Origin: Hypsibius dujardini
Lineage: Eukaryota > Tardigrada > Eutardigrada > Parachela > Hypsibiidae
Length of the DNA stretch: 64,000 nt
Assembly (NCBI GenBank): GCA_001579985.1
Contig: LRSR01009788.1
Coordinates: 1 to 64,000, forward strand
Direction: 5' to 3'
Part shown: positions 57,501 to 64,000 of the stretch, piece after piece
Numbering within the stretch: the first letter of the stretch is position 1
Layout: each line of letters starts with the position of its first letter
Program-made: the position numbers and the translations under genes
The notes under the pieces: model-generated
What the model was told of the DNA's origin: nothing
Seen by the model: only the letters and a program-made list of their open reading frames with translations
Database searches by the model: none

Positions 57501-60500
57501 TCACTGTGGCTGCGGCGAGTTGACGCCGGTCAGCCAGAAGGTCGTCATCATCCCCTTTCCCTGTTCACAAGGAATTCATTTCCGGATGTGTATATAAGGG
57601 TCGCATCATATTCGCAGGCATAATCAGTCATTCCCGGGTCAACTGGCGGCTGACTTGCCTTGATCATCGTTTCACCCCTCTTTTCCAGCAGAAAAGCATC
57701 ACTGGCTAGAGTTAACAGTTCAGCCGCTGATTGCGATAGATGAATCTTGTTAACTGCCGAAACGAGAAGGCGGGGTCGTCAGACGTACTAGTGCTGAGGA
57801 CTCGGAAGCGTTGTTCCTTGAAGTACCTTACCTTCCCCGTGTGACTGCATTCTCGACGCCGTGTTCACTGAGTCTCCGAATCTAATTCAAAGCAGTGAGA
57901 ACCTTCGTGCTTTATTTCTCAATCACTTATCACTACCAATATGACTGCATAGTGCAGTAACGTACAGGCAATAACGAGGCATCTTCAGGCCAACAATTCC
58001 CGCAACACAGGGACCTGAAAACCGGTACCAAGCAAACGTTTTGGGTTGAATCACTACATGGGTTGAATCAGTCAGGTGGCGGAGGGCGCCACGAGTGTAA
58101 ATTGTAAACAACACTCATTCAGCTTCACACACACCGCCTGCGACGCCCTCCGCCACCCGACTGACTCAACCCATGTAGTGATTCAACCCAGAGCGTTTGC
58201 CTGGTATTCATTCGCGGACTCTTGGAGGATGGTTACAATGTAATGTCCCTAAACTGCATACCAGAATGCATCCCTAACCGCATCTGCAGACTGTCGGAGC
58301 TCTGATTGGGAATTCTAATCCCGGATACTTTGCCCTTGAGCTCAAGAGCCAACGAGGCCATTATGGTAACGTGCCGATTTTCGTTACGTATCGGCAGTCC
58401 ACTTGCCACCTGGAAACGTACGTACCATATCGACGGGTGATTTGTCAAAAAATGTCAAATAATTATCTCACCATAAAAATATCGGCAATGGCTTCCACCT
58501 TGTAGACGTCGTACTTCTCCATAATCGTATCCGACCAATGGTACACGCTGTTTAGGGCCTCCAACACGTCGAGTGGACTGATCCGAGAGCAGATGTCCGC
58601 GAATCCGACAATGTCGCTGAAGAAGATGGTGACACTGGAGAAAGACTCGGGTGTGATGGTTTCTCCTCGTGTTAGCGCTTCTGCCGTCGCCCTGAAAAAG
58701 GGCTGAATCACTGCGGCAAACTGTAAAGATGCAATTTCTGCTTCTTACTTCGGTAGCATGTTTTTCAGCAAATTATCCGACCGCGCCTTCTCCGCCTTGA
58801 ACTGGTCCGTCTTCCTGGCCACCTCCAACTCCAGCTCATTGGAATACTCCTCCATCCGTTCCAGCAGATGGTCGACGATCGATTTCCCGCCCGTTCGGTT
58901 CTTCTTGAGTGTGTCACGAAGTTGAGCGAAGGTCGGACGGTCCTCCGGTTCCTCCTCCCAGCAGTGTTGGAGCAGTTCGTACATGCTAGGGGCACACGCA
59001 CTGGCCGGCACTTTGGGACGACATGGAGGAATCACTCCGCGTTTCACTTCCATGATGAGTTCTTTCAGGGTAAGGGCGTTCACTCCGTCCAGGCTTAAAG
59101 GAAGGAGGAACGGACCGGATCGGCAAATGATTTCCTGCATTACCATCCCGAAACTGTAGACGTCACCTGCGGTACAATGGTGATGAAGACGTCATCGTAA
59201 GTGCAAACGGATAGCAAGTCCAAACAGTCACGTACCTTTCTGAAAACGGAATACCGCTTGTCGGCCAGATGTCGCAGAGTCAGCCAAATAAAAAATGCAT
59301 TTAATTAACGGTACATTATCACAAGACAGTATCATTAACCTGTTCAGTGGGACACCTAAAGACTTTGATCGGCGGCACAGACCTTTCAAATTCTTTTACT
59401 CTTATTCCCTTACGTATATTTTGCACGTATTGTGCGCTGTAGTGTAGAATTTAATTATGAAATAATTACCGGGGTCCCCTTAGGTGGCATTATGTTCCGC
59501 AGGAGCTCCGGTGCTCGCCATAAGTAGGAGCAGTCAGCGCTGCACCGGTCCGCCTTGTCGGTCAGTTTTGGCGGCAAGAATTCCACAGCCTCCCGGAACT
59601 GAGTAGTGCCGTAGTCGTCCAACTTGACTGTGAACTTGCTGTTGACCATGCAGCATGCGGAGGTAAGGAACCCATGAGAGACCACAGGACCGCTGTGTAG
59701 AAATGCCATTCCCTATAATATAATAAGTAAGACATATACGAGGAGTATACATGCCTCAATAAGTGCTGATCAATTTACCCAGACACACGAGCTTCTTACC
59801 TCAATAATGTCTTTGATAAAGGAGTTCTTGAAGACGGCGTCCAAATCCACCGCATCGTTGGCCATCAGCGCGGTCAGCGGACCTTTCTCGCAGAACTCCT
59901 CCAGCAAGTAGAAGCAAAAGTTCTGCTCACCCAAGCATATCCCCACAAAGCGAACCAGGTTAGGGTGATGTACTGTCCGCAGCATGTTTAGTTCCTTTAG
60001 CAAACGGGCCGACGGACGGCAGCATTGGCTAGGCAAGCGAATCACCGCTAGGTGCACCCCATGTAGTTCCGCTTTTTGGTAGTTGAACCGTTTGGGGATT
60101 AGTTCCCCATCGGACCGAACACTAATCTACAGAAATATAACAGGTTAAATTAAGAGAAATGATTCAGCGGCAGGTAATGTCCCGGAGAAATACGTGGATA
60201 TTAGCTTAGTTCCAGCGACCCTTTTCCAGCCACCCTTTTTCATTCATAATTCCAGCCTGTAACATTATTACTTGTCCAGGGAGACGTTGTCTACAGAATT
60301 GAATTAATTTTGCTTTACGCTGTCCCATTCAAAATTCAATTTAGAATCGTTTATTTTAATTTGTGAACAAAGTCCCACTATTCTTTCTATACTACCTTTT
60401 GGTATTAGAACTGATAAAAAGGTGGCTAGAAATAGGGGTGACTCCTCGTACCGTTCCACTTCCTTGTAACTTTCCCGCGTTGAGTTCCGCCTTTATGTCC

Positions 60501-62333
60501 TTGCTGCTGAAGTCCAGGTCCTCGAACGAGATTCGCCACCAGAAGGGATCTTGGGTCTTGCGCCACTTTCTACACATCCGAACAAGTACCAGAGGGAAGA
60601 AATACGTTTGAGATGTCGCAAACCAGCCTGTTCACGTATACACAGTACGTACATGTATATGGAAGTAGCCATGGCAGTGAGAAAGATTCCGAATAGGGCC
60701 AATGCAGCTCCTATCGCTATTGCCGAGGACGTGTCTGGGAGCAGAGCAAAAAGATTGGTATTGGACCTCGGCACAGTGGGTCTAGCATTACATTACCGGA
60801 GTGGCTATTTAACCCCCCCCTTTTTGGGGCCCAATAGCACCCCGGCTATTTACCCCTCCAAGGGTCCAATAAGAGTCTGGCTATTTTACCCTTCCCTGTA
60901 TATATCATCAGGGGGCCTAATCGCGCCCCTACTATGTTACCCTTCCCATATTGTCCGTCTGTCCATCCGTCCGTTGACCGTTCGTCCGTTGTCGGACAGA
61001 TGATCGAACGATGGGCAACGGCTGAACGGATAGCGAATAAACGGACGGACGGACGAAGGGCGACGGACAGACGGACGGACGACGGACAGATGATCGAACG
61101 ATGGGCAACGGACGGACGGACGGACGAAGGGCGACGGATGGACAACGAACGGACAGACAGAAAAACGGACAGCATGGGAGGGTAAAATAGCCAGGGTTCT
61201 ATTCGGCCCCAGGGAGGGGTAAAAATTAGCTGTAGCATTATAGTAGGGATGTTGTATTAGAACTTTACGATCGCGACAACGAGGCTCTTGGCCGAGGTAG
61301 CCGCAGTACGGGACGTCCATCGGTGCGAATCCTCCAACCCACGTTAGATTCCCGTCATAGAGCAACCCACCGGAAGAGTGATTGAGCTCCATTACCGTCT
61401 TTGAGGCAAACAGTCATCTTATCACTAACAGAGAGCTTACAACAAACAAAGTCACCCAGGACACTTACGTTGTACTGATCTCCTCCGAAAATCTCCGATA
61501 CGGCATACGACACAACTCGGTCTCCCTCTGCGTCTATGATGATCTCCTGTCCAAAAACAAAATATGGCAAACTTATCGAAGTGTGGAAGTAATTGCAGGC
61601 TTTTAAATTAAATAAATCAAAAAATGTAATTTAATTAAATGTTAAATTAGCACTTTGTTGGAAATATTTTCGTATATACTGTAGAACGCATAGGTTCGTA
61701 AATGTTGCCTTTAAGCGTACCACAGTAAGTGGGCTGAAGTAAGTTTTGCCCCGGAGAGCGGTCAAGACGTGAGCTGGCTCCCGAACGGACTGCCCGAGTG
61801 TATGGACCGCACGAAGTGCGTTGGCGTACAGGACCACCCCGTCGAAAACAGCTGTGACCATGGGATTCATGATACTTGCCTGGCCAACGAAAATACGGAG
61901 ATGTTGTGTAACTGTCCTAAGTGACTAACAACAAACGGGCAGGGCAGTACAACTCTTCGAACTAGCTTCTGCGGGTTACCACTTTTCCATCTTGAACGAA
62001 GCTGTAGTTATAAACTGAAGTTGCCCGAACGAAAAAACTAGTTTGAAACCCATCCCAGTAGCGGCTTTTGCGGTCTTCGAGAGATATCACCAGCAGGCTC
62101 CGGAACGCCGACACAGCATCCGCATCCCGCCCATCATTGCCTGCTGGAGACAAAATACCCCAACTGTTGCTTTCAAAAAGTTCCACGGCGAAGTAAATGT
62201 AGTCGCCGTGTGTCATTCCGCAATCCTTTGCCATAATCTGAATTTTTGTTAAGCAAGCATTTGTTGTTATGAAAGTAGATCACGAAAGGATATTTAAACG
62301 ACCGACAGACAACCAGACAACCAACAAGCAGAT

Positions 62334-62399
<66 letters not shown>

Positions 62400-63299
62400 T
62401 CATGCAGACAGGCAGGTAGACACGGGAAGGTCTTTACCATGAGTCTCCTCGTTAATAGTCCATTTGTCAAGAGCAATACAGCTCGAGCGTATTTCTGTGC
62501 AGTTTTAAGATGTTCCAGATACACGCTGTCTGTGTCATTGGTGTCCACGTACACGAAGTGAGAGTAGCGCAAAAACTCAGGCTCGCTGACTCTGAAGAGG
62601 TCAAACAAGGCCTCCCCAAGTGCTTGGTAGAAACCCGTCGAATAATCGACAATACAGAAAGTGTGCTTAAATGACAGATGCCTCAACGCTTCCACAATTA
62701 CCACCGTCACCTTCGACACCTGATAACTCATGCGAATGAGTTGCGGGAACAGAGAACGGGGTGCCGAAGTGGACACCAGGCTCCCTGCAGGAATGGCAAA
62801 TGCCGGTGTGTTGCGGTAGGAAGCAATATTACAAATATCCGAGGCTGCGTCGACACAACCTGTGGAACGCGAGAACACACAAGAACTTGTCACAAACGGC
62901 ATTAATTACGATCATTAACAGATACTCTCATACTCTACCTGGCCCTCATACTCTACCTGGCCCGAGGTACGCATCACACTCGATTCCGTCAGTGAACATC
63001 TTCAGTGCTGCACGAGCTGCAATGTGATTGGTGCCACAGATCCGTCCAGCGTCACGATAAATGTGACGAAGAGTGATGCCGGTGTCTACCAGGACCTCCT
63101 CTTCCACGTAGTTCAGGGCAAGGTCGATGGCCGCGGCGAGTTTGTCGTAGTTGACGGTGACCTTTTGCGAATCCCTTTCCATGATGACGCAGACGTTCAT
63201 CACTGTATCGCCTTGAGACACCTCTCGCGGCAGTATGACATGAAGGTTCATTGAACACAATAGAACGGCCAACCAAATCGCGACAATAGAAAATCTCAT
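57501..63299 (-). CDS. Receptor (natriuretic-type) guanylyl cyclase
   Basis: Exons in transcription order are 63299-62957, 62859-62438, 62237-61980, 61879-61721, 61546-61469, 61398-61269, 60781-60653, 60569-60452, 60126-59800, 59712-59470, 59239-59236, 59166-58749, 58691-58472, 58409-58262, 58014-57966, 57881-57832, 57753-57659 and 57560-57501, for about 1083 residues. It makes cGMP from GTP at the plasma membrane. A signal peptide and an extracellular ligand-binding fold come first (GRICGTNHIAARA, MNPMVTAVFDGVVLYANA, IIIDAEGDRV, PYCGYLG). Next are one membrane helix (AIAIGAALALFGIFLTAM), a kinase-homology domain (FEDLDF, HHPNLVRFVGICLG, WRAPELL, KGDVYSFGMVMQEI), a dimerisation helix and the cyclase (VTIFFSDIVGF, YKVEAIADIFMV, MPRYCLFGDSVNTASRM). 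The metal-binding Asp residues and the Glu and Cys of the purine pocket are present. Exon 11 is a 4-base microexon. Intron 17 starts with GC. The 61269/60781 junction is one base out of phase, so a tiny exon may be missing there. Confidence 0.88.
58024..58209. mobile_element. Foldback element in a guanylyl cyclase intron
   Basis: Inverted arms of about 70 bases share GCAAACG, GGGTTGAATCACTACATGGG and GTGGCGGAGGGCG. Total length is about 186 bases. It nearly fills the intron 58015-58261. Confidence 0.8.
60795..61235. mobile_element. TIR element with internal (GTCCGTCC)n foldback, in a guanylyl cyclase intron
   Basis: The left end has GAGTGGCTATTTAACCCC, GGGCCCAATAGCACCCCGGC and TATTTACCCCTCC. 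The right end is its imperfect inverse (GGGAGGGTAAAATAGCC, TTCTATTCGGCCCC, GGGAGGGGTAAAAATTAGC). Inside, TCCGTCCGTT units (60957-60990) meet GGACGGACGG units (61040-61150) head to head. It is the compact, two-ended relative of the relic at 31645-32745. Confidence 0.72.
62325..62420. repeat. GACA tract in a guanylyl cyclase intron
   Basis: A GACA array lies between exons 2 and 3 of the cyclase. On the coding strand it reads CTGT. Confidence 0.85.
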
Positions 63300-64000
63300 C
63301 GTGGCAACATTTTCTGACTTGAAATAAAATGCAAAATGGGAGTGCCCCCATCGGCATTTAGGATCGCTGCAACAGCAATTCCCGTAGAGTAACTTACTGG
63401 TCTATTAGACACAGTTTGATCTATTCTTTAGATTGGAAATTGTCTGTCGTCGACGAACCGGAAATGGGAAATCGCGTCAGGGTTTGTTTGCAGACGAAAA
63501 AAACATCTGGCTCGAATTTCCGATCTACCTATGTGGGTTCACGACCGCAATTAGCTTGACGAGCTAGAGAGAAGTGTTTGGGTGTGCCCGAAGGTACATT
63601 ACCTTCCTGCCACACAGGGCGTGTATTGATTTTTGTACCGTCCCGTGAAAATGATATATTGGTAGCAAATTCTTTAACCCGTTAACGATCAATGTCATCA
63701 CATGGCGACCTCCGGATTTTCACGCAAAGATGGTTTGAGCGATTTTGCTAAACTCAAACTGATTTTTAAAGTTGCTATGCTGCTTGAAATTTAGAAATTA
63801 CGGTTCAGTCATTTGCTGCTTGACCAATGTCCGGGAGAAATTGCCAAAGTTAACTAATTTTCACTTTGTTTGAGTGAAAAAGGTCTTCGCAGGCTGTGAG
63901 CTGGCCAAAATTTCTAAAAATATGTGCTTTTTTCCATCCACCAAGTTGACCATTTATTGACAGTCTCCAAAAATAATTATCTGAGTCGAATTGTTGACTG
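63300..64000. other. Upstream flank of the guanylyl cyclase
   Basis: No gene is seen. It presumably holds the cyclase promoter and 5' UTR, but I see no confident core motif. Confidence 0.5.

Overview
The window reads as intron-rich animal nuclear DNA, most likely from an ecdysozoan and, by inference only, a tardigrade or close relative. The evidence is GT-AG introns of about 60 to 700 bases, a Spätzle-type cystine-knot ligand (a panarthropod Toll-pathway protein), a clan 3 P450, paired adiponectin receptors and a receptor guanylyl cyclase. It also holds many short terminal-inverted-repeat elements and unusually many CTGT/GACA tetranucleotide tracts, mostly in introns. No rRNA, tRNA, operon or CRISPR signal was seen.

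Layout. 1-2470: a broken thaumatin-like piece and small repeats. 2471-5938 (+): MED25, seven exons. 6277-6629: a TA-target MITE. 6728-8718 (-): MRPL46, five exons. 9425-11735 (+) and 13503-15883 (+): two tandem AdipoR-type receptor genes, with a 37-base assembly gap between them. 17685-21917 (+): a 922-residue Spätzle-like proligand. 21200-45460: a mosaic of segmental duplications. It holds one intact CYP3-clan P450 (23246-26599), at least three broken P450 copies, three extra copies of the last Spätzle exon (one open), three copies of a 111-codon secreted ORF, an exon fragment of the neighbouring PEBP gene, a mini-transposon with an empty-site comparison, and a retroelement fossil. 45737-47311 (+): a PEBP-family gene. 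47209-51538 (-): a laminin-N/EGF transmembrane protein. 52887-53105 (+): a lone Cys-loop-receptor-like first exon, followed by a cluster of MITEs. 55427-55660 (+): a small cysteine-rich secreted ORF. 55997-56656 (-): an unrecognised membrane protein. 57501-63299 (-): a receptor guanylyl cyclase of at least 18 exons, one of them only 4 bases long.

The genes form no pathway or operon. They are ordinary housekeeping genes (mediator, mitochondrial ribosome) beside receptors, a ligand and an enzyme. The exon models were built by hand from splice sites, phase and family similarity. All close in frame except the guanylyl cyclase, where one junction (61269/60781) stays unresolved.

The least ordinary features are the duplication mosaic that copies the Spätzle terminal exon, the 4-base microexon in the guanylyl cyclase, the split LxxLL box of MED25, and the rich set of foldback elements.
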